From a virus: a stretch of DNA of 64,000 bases. Positions 1 through 6,680 of the stretch are shown here, piece by piece (within the stretch, counting starts at the first letter, position 1; every line of letters begins with the position of its first letter). The notes under the pieces were generated by a model that was not told the origin of the DNA, ran no database searches, and worked only from the letters and a program-made list of their open reading frames with translations. Made by a program: the position numbers and the translations under genes. The stretch lies in IMG/VR virus record IMGVR_UViG_3300042907_001080, positions 62,001 through 126,000 of that record, one strand, 5' to 3'.

Positions 1-3
1 ACC

Positions 4-11
4 TATAAATA
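4..11 (+). promoter_or_regulatory. T4-type late promoter box
   Basis: Exact TATAAATA octamer, the consensus late promoter recognised by T4 gp55-RNA polymerase. It ends only 4 nt before the GTG at 16, so transcription would begin about at that codon. The window edge prevents seeing what lies upstream. Confidence 0.5.
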
Positions 12-15
12 AACA

Positions 16-252
16 GTGACTTTGACTATCAAAATACTACAAGATGACTGCGCTGTGAGTCCTGTTTTTCTCAAAGCCGTGGAATATCTTATAGAAAAAC
101 AAAATAATACAGATCAGTTGTCTTTAGATCTACAGTCTGTGATTAGACATCACTGGCAAACAGAATTTAAATCATCAATTTCTGAAGATTGGAGTTGCAT
201 TGAGTTTTCAAATAGTTTAGATCTGATGACTTTTTCATTGAAATTCAGTTGA
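16..252 (+). CDS. Small hypothetical protein
   Basis: A 78-residue ORF starting with GTG directly after a perfect late promoter box. An in-frame stop at 10-12 means it cannot begin further left; a TTG at 22 is the other possible start. No Shine-Dalgarno is visible. The protein has mixed composition with no recognisable motif or membrane segment. It converges on the minus-strand gene ending at 245, overlapping it by 8 bp, which is normal for a compact phage genome. I do not recognise a family. It could be a real late gene or a chance ORF. Confidence 0.4.
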   Translation: MTLTIKILQDDCAVSPVFLKAVEYLIEKQNNTDQLSLDLQSVIRHHWQTEFKSSISEDWSCIEFSNSLDLMTFSLKFS

Positions 253-589
253 TTTCATCTACCCATACATTGTTGGTAGCAAGATCTATATCATATGTTG
301 CAAGAAATTCCTGAACCCTATTCGAAGCATCTTTTCCAAAAAATGTCAACGAATGGAACTTTGTTTCCGCTAACACAGGATAATAAACCAAATAGAATTC
401 ACAATAAGGATCCCAGGCAGCGTATACACCTATTACACCTGGTTTAAAATAAATTTCTTCCCAAACTGTTATATCTGCAACACAAGGAGTAGCAGTAGTT
501 TGCAAATTGTTAGACGAGATGTTTTGACAATAATTTTTATAAAACTTGTGACTGAATATCTCGTCGCTGGAAATAAAACGGGTGGCCAT
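245..589 (-). CDS. Conserved T4-like phage protein, paralogue of the gene at 4028-4456
   Basis: 114 aa of unknown function. The central block (about residues 40-72: VWEEI, then GVIGVYAAWDPYCEFYLV) aligns without gaps with VWEQI-type and GGIGLYAAYLPYAEFYIV segments of the protein at 4028-4456, and both end in a WVD motif, so the two are paralogues. I recall similar small proteins from marine T4-like phages, without an assigned role. The ATG lies 6 nt after a CATAAATA late box, with no Shine-Dalgarno between, which suggests late, possibly leaderless expression. It is divergent from the dioxygenase cassette starting at 657. Confidence 0.75.
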   Translation of the reverse strand: MATRFISSDEIFSHKFYKNYCQNISSNNLQTTATPCVADITVWEEIYFKPGVIGVYAAWDPYCEFYLVYYPVLAETKFHSLTFFGKDASNRVQEFLATYDIDLATNNVWVDEIN

Positions 590-595
590 AATCAG

Positions 596-603
596 TATTT
601 ATG
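596..603 (-). promoter_or_regulatory. Late promoter box (CATAAATA)
   Basis: Minus-strand CATAAATA, one mismatch to the T4 late consensus. Six nt separate it from the ATG at 589, so the expected start site falls at the start codon. Confidence 0.5.
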
Positions 604-656
604 AAATAATTCCGTTGCTCTCTTAAATAGCATAGCTCGTATAAAAGGACAACAAT

Positions 657-1286
657 ATGACCGTGGTAATAAACAATTTTTTTCCTGGGGAACTACAGCC
701 AAGCACTGTGATAGCAGGTTGTATTGCCATTTATGAAAATGCCTGGCCGAACCCAGAGAACACTATCAAGATGGTGGAAAACGCAGCTTCTAATTCAGAT
801 TCCGGAGTGCATTGGCAACGAGCCGAAACCACTCAGGAAGGACCACATCAAACACACAGAACAAACAAAATGATGGGAGTTACTCATCTAGCAGGAATTA
901 CCAATAATGCTGTATTACAAAATGTTCATAATCAGTTCTATATGTTATTATTAGCAGCATCAATTCCCTATGCTAAAAGATTTAATATCAAGGAAGGTCT
1001 TTGGCACGAACATTATCAAATGTTAAAATACGATCAAGGCGAAGAATACAAAGGACATTATGATGGCGGAACTCCTATAGGAAGAGCAATATCTTGCTTG
1101 TGTTATTTAAATGACAATTTTGAAGGAGGTGAGTTGGAATTTCCTAATTTTCACGTAAAAATTAAACCTGAACCCGGAATGTTAATTTTGTTCCCATCCA
1201 ACTATGCGTATCTACACATTGCACACCCAATAACATCTGGCACAAAATACAGCATGGTAACGTGGATCAAGGATAGAGAAATATAA
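657..1286 (+). CDS. 2OG-Fe(II) oxygenase, prolyl 4-hydroxylase-like
   Basis: A 209-aa member of the 2-oxoglutarate/Fe(II)-dependent dioxygenase superfamily, P4Hc type. The metal-binding triad is visible as GHYDGG (H-x-D, around residue 138) and a distal His in LHIAHPI (around residue 185), followed by a Lys in TKYSMVTW that would bind the 2-oxoglutarate carboxylate. GGELEFP and PGMLILFPS are typical double-stranded beta-helix strands. A good ribosome site (AAAAGGA, 643-649) precedes the ATG by 7 nt. It is the first gene of a plus-strand cassette of four oxygenase-like genes. Family members hydroxylate proline or other residues; the phage substrate is not evident. Confidence 0.85.
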   Translation: MTVVINNFFPGELQPSTVIAGCIAIYENAWPNPENTIKMVENAASNSDSGVHWQRAETTQEGPHQTHRTNKMMGVTHLAGITNNAVLQNVHNQFYMLLLAASIPYAKRFNIKEGLWHEHYQMLKYDQGEEYKGHYDGGTPIGRAISCLCYLNDNFEGGELEFPNFHVKIKPEPGMLILFPSNYAYLHIAHPITSGTKYSMVTWIKDREI

Positions 1287-1287
1287 T

Positions 1288-1956
1288 ATGTATTTTCCTT
1301 CTCTGTGTGTAGATAATTTTTATAACGATCCGAATGTGATCAGAGAGTTTGCGTTATCTTTAGAATTCAAAACAACTTCTAATGTGCCATGGCCTGGCAA
1401 AAGATCACCTTCCCTAGATTCTGTAAATCCTGTATTTTTTAAAAATTTCTGCGATAAGCTATTTTCCCTGACCTTTGATTTTAAAAAAACCAACAGTGTT
1501 AAATGGGCTGTGGAAACCTACTTCCAAATTGCAGAACCAGATCAATACTCATCAATCAATCAAGGATGGATTCATGCAGACTATAAGCCATATGCTGGGG
1601 TGATATATCTCACTCCCGGTATAGATACGGGCTGCGGCACTTCGTTGTTTAGACCAAAAAAACCATTTGATATACCGATCAATCTAGAAGAAAAACAAGA
1701 TATGTTTTTGAACTTTGATAGAACTAAAACTGATTTCTATAATGAAAAGCTACAGGAAAACAACAGTCTATTTGAAGAAACTGTGAATTTTAAAAATATC
1801 TATAATAGAATTGTTGCCTATGACGGATTCCAGTATCATGGTGTAAATAAATTTACAGGGCATGATAACAGGCCCAGACTTACACAGGTATTTTTTATTC
1901 AAGAAGTAAGTTCTGATTATTTTCCTATTCCTGCATCGAGACAAATATTATTATGA
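1288..1956 (+). CDS. 2OG-Fe(II) oxygenase-like protein (DUF6445 type)
   Basis: 222 aa starting 1 nt after the preceding stop. N-terminal VDNFYNDPNVIREFAL and the later GWIHAD...YAGVIYLTP and YHGVNKF segments fit the DUF6445 group of putative 2OG-Fe(II) oxygenases. The H-x-D in IHAD and the His in YHGV are plausible iron ligands, and R in NRPRLTQVFF would fill the 2OG-anchor position. Its stop overlaps the next gene's ATG (ATGA), so it is translationally coupled. The dioxygenase assignment is by fold pattern and the substrate is unknown. Confidence 0.7.
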   Translation: MYFPSLCVDNFYNDPNVIREFALSLEFKTTSNVPWPGKRSPSLDSVNPVFFKNFCDKLFSLTFDFKKTNSVKWAVETYFQIAEPDQYSSINQGWIHADYKPYAGVIYLTPGIDTGCGTSLFRPKKPFDIPINLEEKQDMFLNFDRTKTDFYNEKLQENNSLFEETVNFKNIYNRIVAYDGFQYHGVNKFTGHDNRPRLTQVFFIQEVSSDYFPIPASRQILL

Positions 1957-2756
1957 AATTTCCGTATTTTTTTACTAGACAAGAAGAAGTGGTAGTAGAC
2001 TGCTTTACTCATCTTGCACATGCCTACGACTACGCTAAAATTGACTGGGCTATGAAGTATGCTCCGGATTGGTGGAGACAGTTGCCATCAAAAGTGCCAG
2101 ACTCTGATCCCCCTTTGGTAACCATAAAACATTGTAACGCAATTATAGAATACTATAAAAAAGGCATAGCTATTCCTTCATGGTTTGAAATGAATATGAT
2201 GGTAAATCCCATAGGATCTGAAAAAGAGTGGGAATGGGTGAGTTCTAACGGGGACGTTTCTACTCCTACTAATCATCCAGGTGTGCAATTTCCTGGCTTT
2301 GCTGGCCAGCATGGTCATAATATAAAACTTATTTCTCCCTGGGCAATTAAAACTAAAAAAGACATGAATTTTACTTGGACTGAACCGTTATGGAATATGC
2401 AAGACACCCATGGAGTTATATCAGTATTGCCTGGCTTAGTGAACTACAAATATACCCATGCCACTGAAATTAACCTATTTGTAAAACAGACCAAAGAATT
2501 GCAAACTTGCACCATACTGCCGTTGACTCCACTGGCTATTATGCACCCTATGACTGAAAAGAAGATCAAACTTGTGCATCATTTGGTCACTCAGTCCGAA
2601 TATCAACGAGTATTTGGCATTGATAAATTTGTGATGAAAAGAGATGAATATCGTGATTCTACTCAACTTTATAATAACAAAAAAAGACTGCATGAAAAAA
2701 TAGAACAACAAGCACTTGGTTGTCCTTTTCATCAAGGAGCTTCAAATGGAAAATAA
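1953..2756 (+). CDS. Conserved phage protein of unknown function in dioxygenase cassette
   Basis: 267 aa, coupled to the previous gene by a 4-nt ATGA overlap. N-terminal features include APDWWRQLP and KHCNAIIEYYKKG followed by IPSWFEMNM, a pattern I associate with uncharacterised marine phage proteins next to oxygenases. There are several His (GQHGHN, IMHP, LVHHLV), but I cannot define an H-x-D...H triad with confidence. The C-terminus carries a Cys-containing GCPFHQG. The position between two oxygenases suggests a related or accessory role, but that is only inference. Confidence 0.6.
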   Translation: MKFPYFFTRQEEVVVDCFTHLAHAYDYAKIDWAMKYAPDWWRQLPSKVPDSDPPLVTIKHCNAIIEYYKKGIAIPSWFEMNMMVNPIGSEKEWEWVSSNGDVSTPTNHPGVQFPGFAGQHGHNIKLISPWAIKTKKDMNFTWTEPLWNMQDTHGVISVLPGLVNYKYTHATEINLFVKQTKELQTCTILPLTPLAIMHPMTEKKIKLVHHLVTQSEYQRVFGIDKFVMKRDEYRDSTQLYNNKKRLHEKIEQQALGCPFHQGASNGK

Positions 2757-3423
2757 AGACTTTTTTGAAAAAAACAAATACTTAGTATTAAGATCCGCAA
2801 TCTCCACGGAACTAAGAGATTTTGTCACTCAATATGCTCTGTTTGATGAAATGCAAGATTTCACTCCGGAAAAAGCCTTAATGGGCGACGGAGCTCAGTG
2901 TGCTGAAGCTCATTCAAAATACTGTGATCCTGCAATGGAAAGCATGTTGTTGCATCTGCAACCTGTGCTAGAACAAGCAGTGGGTTTTTCTCTGTTTCCA
3001 ACTTATTGCTATTATAGAGTTTATAGAAACGGTGACACACTTACTCCCCATGTAGATAGGCCTAGTTGTGAAATTTCTGCAACTCTGTGTTTCAATTTCA
3101 ATTACGATGCTGACAAAGTTTGGTCAATATATATGGATGGTAATCGAGTGGATCTACTACCCGGTGACCTAGCAATTTATCGAGGATGTGATGTGCCTCA
3201 TTGGCGCGAACCTTTCGACAAAGGTCAAGATGCTTGGCAAGTGCAGGCTTTCTTTCATTATGTAGATGCTCATGGACCAAATGCAGAATGGAAATGGGAC
3301 AAACGTGATTCTTTGGGCATGCTAGGCACCGTCCCTAGTCTAGAACTTCTAAAAGAATATAAAACATCTACTAAACCCGGTGATGCTGTGGCTGAGAAAT
3401 CCTATATCCAATACACCAAATGA
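2746..3423 (+). CDS. 2OG-Fe(II) oxygenase-like protein
   Basis: 225 aa from the preferred ATG at 2746, which has an AAGGAG ribosome site at 2734-2739; the in-frame ATG at 2716 lies deep inside the previous gene and lacks one. The iron-binding pattern is TPHVDRP (H-x-D) with a downstream His in CDVPHWREP; GNRVDLLPGDLAIY supplies the beta-strand before it, and the C-terminal side has WQVQAFFHYVD. This matches phage proteins of the dioxygenase superfamily. The stop overlaps the next start as ATGA. Substrate unknown. Confidence 0.75.
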   Translation: MENKDFFEKNKYLVLRSAISTELRDFVTQYALFDEMQDFTPEKALMGDGAQCAEAHSKYCDPAMESMLLHLQPVLEQAVGFSLFPTYCYYRVYRNGDTLTPHVDRPSCEISATLCFNFNYDADKVWSIYMDGNRVDLLPGDLAIYRGCDVPHWREPFDKGQDAWQVQAFFHYVDAHGPNAEWKWDKRDSLGMLGTVPSLELLKEYKTSTKPGDAVAEKSYIQYTK

Positions 3424-4019
3424 TAGACGGTTGGTTCCCCACACTGATCTACAATGATACATTAAATTTTCAACATAGACAGTATCTTGTAAACAAGGCC
3501 AAGACCATATATTTTCAGACTCAAGGTCATACTGTTACCAAGTGGGCCTGTGATACCTACAATACTGTGGGATTTTATGATTATAGATCTGATCAAGACA
3601 CTATAGTTATATCCTTGATTGAGCTGCTTCGAAACAAGGTACACGAATTTGGTAAAAACTACGGTATTAATCTTCCCATCGAAACTCTTTACTGCAAAGA
3701 CTTTTGGTTTAATCTTGCAGAACCGGGAGCCTATCAAGAATATCATCAACACACACGATCTCATTTCAGTGTTAGTTACTATCTGTCTGTGTTAGAAAAT
3801 TGTGGAAAAATTCGGTTTAGAAGCATAGAAGCCATGACTGACATGTATACTCTTCCGGTAGAAGGCAATCTTGAAAATTTTGCTAGCAGGAAAACCTGTA
3901 CGTATGAACCAGTAGACGATTTGCTTTTGATATTTAGATCTAATGTTCCACACATGGTGGAAAAAAATTACAGTAAAGAGCTTAGGATTAGCATTAGCGC
4001 AAACTTTGAATATGCCTAG
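3420..4019 (+). CDS. Putative 2OG-Fe(II) oxygenase (2OG-FeII_Oxy_5 type)
   Basis: 199 aa, last gene of the cassette. The N-terminus (WFPTLIYND) and the later YQEYHQHTRSHFSVSYYLSV, LLIFRSNVPHMVEKN and ELRISISANFEY segments reproduce the PF13759-type pattern: paired His in the first motif, distal His after a phenylalanine-rich strand, then R-x-S-x-S-x-N-F. The likely iron ligands are in HQH and the His of VPHMV. It converges on the minus-strand gene ending at 4028, with 8 nt between them and no terminator hairpin. Function inferred from family only. Confidence 0.75.
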   Translation: MIDGWFPTLIYNDTLNFQHRQYLVNKAKTIYFQTQGHTVTKWACDTYNTVGFYDYRSDQDTIVISLIELLRNKVHEFGKNYGINLPIETLYCKDFWFNLAEPGAYQEYHQHTRSHFSVSYYLSVLENCGKIRFRSIEAMTDMYTLPVEGNLENFASRKTCTYEPVDDLLLIFRSNVPHMVEKNYSKELRISISANFEYA

Positions 4020-4027
4020 TTCCGGAA

Positions 4028-4456
4028 TTAATCAGACAATGTGACATTGCCTTGCTGTTTGGCTCCACCAGGTTGATGCAACCACAGATCTTTATCGTCT
4101 ACCCAGGTTTCTTTTACAGCAACTATCATTCCTACTTCTTTGGCTCTGCGATATGCAGCCTGCATGGAACCTGGGCCGTAAAAACATTCAATATTGCCAG
4201 GTTTTGCCTGTATCCATTTTCCTGTGACAATATAAAATTCAGCATAGGGCAGATATGCAGCATATAACCCTATGCCTCCGGTTTTGTAGCAAATCTGTTC
4301 CCAGATTTCCACATCCTCGATCCTCATTTCTCTATCATATTTCCAATCCACAGTTGGTGGCGCATAAGGAACATCATGATCCATCCAATTCTCATTGAAC
4401 AATTCATCTTCCCAAGGCGCTGTGAATATGTCTCGATTGGTTTTAAAAATTGCCAT
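4028..4456 (-). CDS. Conserved T4-like phage protein, paralogue of the gene at 245-589
   Basis: 142 aa of unknown function. The core (residues about 50-82, VEIWEQICYKTGGIG followed by LYAAYLPYAEFYIV) matches the 245-589 protein; this copy has a longer Pro/Tyr/Trp-rich N-terminus and a polar tail after the shared WVDD. Its ATG overlaps the stop of the glycine-rich adhesin gene upstream (TAATG), so it is the last gene of the minus-strand fibre block and probably translationally coupled. With its paralogue it brackets the plus-strand oxygenase cassette. Confidence 0.75.
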   Translation of the reverse strand: MAIFKTNRDIFTAPWEDELFNENWMDHDVPYAPPTVDWKYDREMRIEDVEIWEQICYKTGGIGLYAAYLPYAEFYIVTGKWIQAKPGNIECFYGPGSMQAAYRRAKEVGMIVAVKETWVDDKDLWLHQPGGAKQQGNVTLSD

Positions 4457-5400
4457 TAGTTAGGATACCTTACTACCACTAGGCCGCTGGCACCGTATCC
4501 CGAACCTGCACCCCAGCCAATGTTTGGAGCCCAGTATGAGCCTGCGCCGCCGCCTGATCCGGAATTAGCTGTATAGGCATGAGTTACTCCCCATCCTCCG
4601 CGAGGATCTTGACTGTATGAATAGTAGCTGTAGCCCCAATTTGGAGTAGATCCGTGACCTCTACCGCCACCGCTGGCTCCATCTCCACCTGGTTCTGAGC
4701 TGTTACCACCACCACCACCACCACCTGCTCGAGCTAATGCAGAGCCAGTGATTGAGCTGCTGGTACCAAGTCCACCTTGATGATTCTGACCGGCTTGACT
4801 GGACCCACCACCGCCACCGCCCGACCAAGTATATGTGTATGGACTACCTGGAAACCCTTGACCCGGTTGGCTCGAACCGGCGCCGTAGCCGTAGGCTGCT
4901 CCGCCACCACTTCCACCGTATTGGCCGGCTGAGCCATGATAATAGCCGCCGTAACCTCCATAGATGCCCTGTATAGGTCCAAGATTACTAGAAGCGCCAT
5001 TTGCACCGCCATTGTAAGGTTGAGGTCCACCACCTGTGCCAACTGTAACTGGCGTCGTGCCTGTTGTCAGGGGTGTGGTGCCTGATAGGTATCCTCCGGC
5101 ACCGCCGCCACCATTGCCGTTGGTGCTGTATCCCTGGCCGCCGCTGCCGCCACCGCCAATAACTAGATACTCCACAGTTATACCAGCGGCGGTATTCACC
5201 AAATTCATTGCTGAATTTTTGTATTGGTCTTTGACTTTGACATTTAGCTGATGATCTCCCACGGTGGTAAACATGTGAATGGTATAGCCGCCAGCAGTGT
5301 ATACTTTATCACCGCCAGTGATTTCATAGATAGATTCCGAAATTGCTTTTTCGGGCTGTTGAATATTTGATTGACTTCTTATTGTGCTGATAAAAGGCAT
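4456..5400 (-). CDS. Glycine-rich tail-tip adhesin
   Basis: 314 aa. Residues 1-80 form a short beta-rich head ending in TVEYLVIGGGGSGG; nearly all the rest is a glycine/serine/tyrosine-rich domain with tracts such as GGGGGG, ending LVVVRYPN. This architecture is known from receptor-binding adhesins and fibre tips of T4-like phages, where polyglycine sandwiches present variable loops to the host surface. AGGAG precedes the ATG. The segment GGYTIHMFTTVGDHQL resembles the C-terminal end of the upstream gene product. Very likely a host-contact protein; the receptor is unknown. Confidence 0.75.
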   Translation of the reverse strand: MPFISTIRSQSNIQQPEKAISESIYEITGGDKVYTAGGYTIHMFTTVGDHQLNVKVKDQYKNSAMNLVNTAAGITVEYLVIGGGGSGGQGYSTNGNGGGGAGGYLSGTTPLTTGTTPVTVGTGGGPQPYNGGANGASSNLGPIQGIYGGYGGYYHGSAGQYGGSGGGAAYGYGAGSSQPGQGFPGSPYTYTWSGGGGGGSSQAGQNHQGGLGTSSSITGSALARAGGGGGGGNSSEPGGDGASGGGRGHGSTPNWGYSYYSYSQDPRGGWGVTHAYTANSGSGGGAGSYWAPNIGWGAGSGYGASGLVVVRYPN

Positions 5401-5415
5401 ATATTTCTCCTATGC

Positions 5416-6318
5416 TTACGATATAATAAAACTTTGGGCACCAGTTGATGTAAACTGATGAAGTTTATATCCGGCGGGTGTTGTGACTGTACCACCAGTG
5501 GCGCTAACGGAACCAGTGACCAAGGTGTGAACTACCAACCAGGTGTCTGTGCTGCGTTTTCTACAAAATAATTGTTCGTTAGCATTCATAGCCCCAGTAC
5601 CAGTATTTCCTGTGAGTGTGACTCCAGCACCTGCTGTGAGAGCTACACTACCCGTGTTGATTCTAGCTATGCTGATCACTGTGCCTATGGGATACGCCAC
5701 ACTGCTATTGGGAGGTATGGTTATAGTTGCTGAGCTGGTGTTGTTCATGGTAACAACTTTTCCAGCGTCTTCTAATACACAGGTATAACTGCTTGTCTGC
5801 ACATTTTCTACTTGGAGACTTGTAGCCAGTCCTGCTACTCTTAACTCAGTGACACTTAATGTTCCTGTGCTGGGCTGGAAAGTCAATTTTGAAGAACTAC
5901 GTCTCACTGAGGTGATAGTAGTATCTGTAGTAGATGTAGTCAACGTCACAAAGTGAGATGCAGCATCAGAGGTATTATCCGTTAAAGATAATCCGGCAGT
6001 GGCCCAACTTAACACACCTGATCCATTAGTTGATAACAACTGTGTGTTTGTGCCGTCTGTACCGGGCAGTGTCCAGGTTACATTTGATGAGACTGTAGCT
6101 GGGCCTTGAAACGCCACCCAGTTTGAACTATCTGAATCTGCAAATCGAAGATCCCCCTGAGCCTGTAGCTGTGCATCACCAGCTATTTTAAATATGCCAG
6201 TGCCGGCAGGATCTATGGTAATGTCCAGATCGTCAGCAGCAGTTAGGGTGGTGTTATCTATATTAAAACCACCAACTCCTGAGCCGCCTGCTGTTCCTGC
6301 TGTATGTTTTCTACCCAT
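5416..6318 (-). CDS. Tail fibre-like protein with a truncated adhesin-type C-terminus
   Basis: 300 aa, Thr/Ser/Gly-rich and predicted all-beta. It contains phage-fibre features (DLDITIDPAGTG, VTWTLPGTDGTN, LLSTNGSGVLSW) seen in many marine myovirus fibres, and a middle part with DAGKVVTMNN and ATITIPPNSS typical of fibre domains. It ends GYKLHQFTSTGAQSFIIS, the strand that normally leads into a glycine-rich adhesin domain, but stops there. A strong AGGAGA ribosome site precedes the ATG, and the next gene downstream is the glycine-rich adhesin. Likely a structural fibre subunit. Confidence 0.65.
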   Translation of the reverse strand: MGRKHTAGTAGGSGVGGFNIDNTTLTAADDLDITIDPAGTGIFKIAGDAQLQAQGDLRFADSDSSNWVAFQGPATVSSNVTWTLPGTDGTNTQLLSTNGSGVLSWATAGLSLTDNTSDAASHFVTLTTSTTDTTITSVRRSSSKLTFQPSTGTLSVTELRVAGLATSLQVENVQTSSYTCVLEDAGKVVTMNNTSSATITIPPNSSVAYPIGTVISIARINTGSVALTAGAGVTLTGNTGTGAMNANEQLFCRKRSTDTWLVVHTLVTGSVSATGGTVTTPAGYKLHQFTSTGAQSFIIS

Positions 6319-6331
6319 GGTATTCTCCTAG

Positions 6332-6652
6332 TTAGGCCGTTGCAGTTTCAATGCCATAGACCACTGCATTGACACCAGTAGCACTGGAACGAACTACCAG
6401 TAATTTTGCTGCATCCATAACAATACCGGTGCGTTCTAACACACCTTTAGGAGATAGACTCACGTCATATTCCAGCCATTCAGCGTCAGTGGGTGACGCA
6501 GAACTTGCTAGTGCTATTCGTATCAGTGCTGCACTTGCACCACGATTTACCACACTGACTGTTGCCACTGTGAATGTTGTAGCAGGCACTGTATACAGTG
6601 TTGTCAGCGTGACTGCTGATAAATCTGCGGTTCCTAATCTTCCTGTTGCCAT
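6332..6652 (-). CDS. Small beta-rich virion protein (fibre-associated)
   Basis: 106 aa, predicted beta-sandwich with alternating hydrophobic strands (TFTVATVSVVNRG, ALIRIALASS). It resembles in plan the proteins at 20558-20890 and 23900-24301: a short N-terminus, a strand ending in an Asn-rich turn, then a fibre-like C-terminal half. All three sit next to large fibres, so they may be fibre caps or connectors. GGAG lies about 10 nt before the ATG. Function not assigned. Confidence 0.6.
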   Translation of the reverse strand: MATGRLGTADLSAVTLTTLYTVPATTFTVATVSVVNRGASAALIRIALASSASPTDAEWLEYDVSLSPKGVLERTGIVMDAAKLLVVRSSATGVNAVVYGIETATA

Positions 6653-6672
6653 AATTTATTTCTCCATGTATA

Positions 6673-6680
6673 TATTTAGT
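6673..6680 (-). promoter_or_regulatory. Possible late promoter box (ACTAAATA)
   Basis: Minus-strand ACTAAATA, sharing the TAAATA core of late boxes, followed by TATAC and then a GGAG ribosome site for the gene starting at 6652. The same octamer precedes the giant fibre gene at 14520. It overlaps the stop codon of the upstream gene. Confidence 0.35.

Noticed and set aside
4680-5160. Tandem GGT/GCC repeats and antisense Pro-rich frames
   Set aside because: Codon-level consequence of the glycine-rich adhesin domain, not separate elements.
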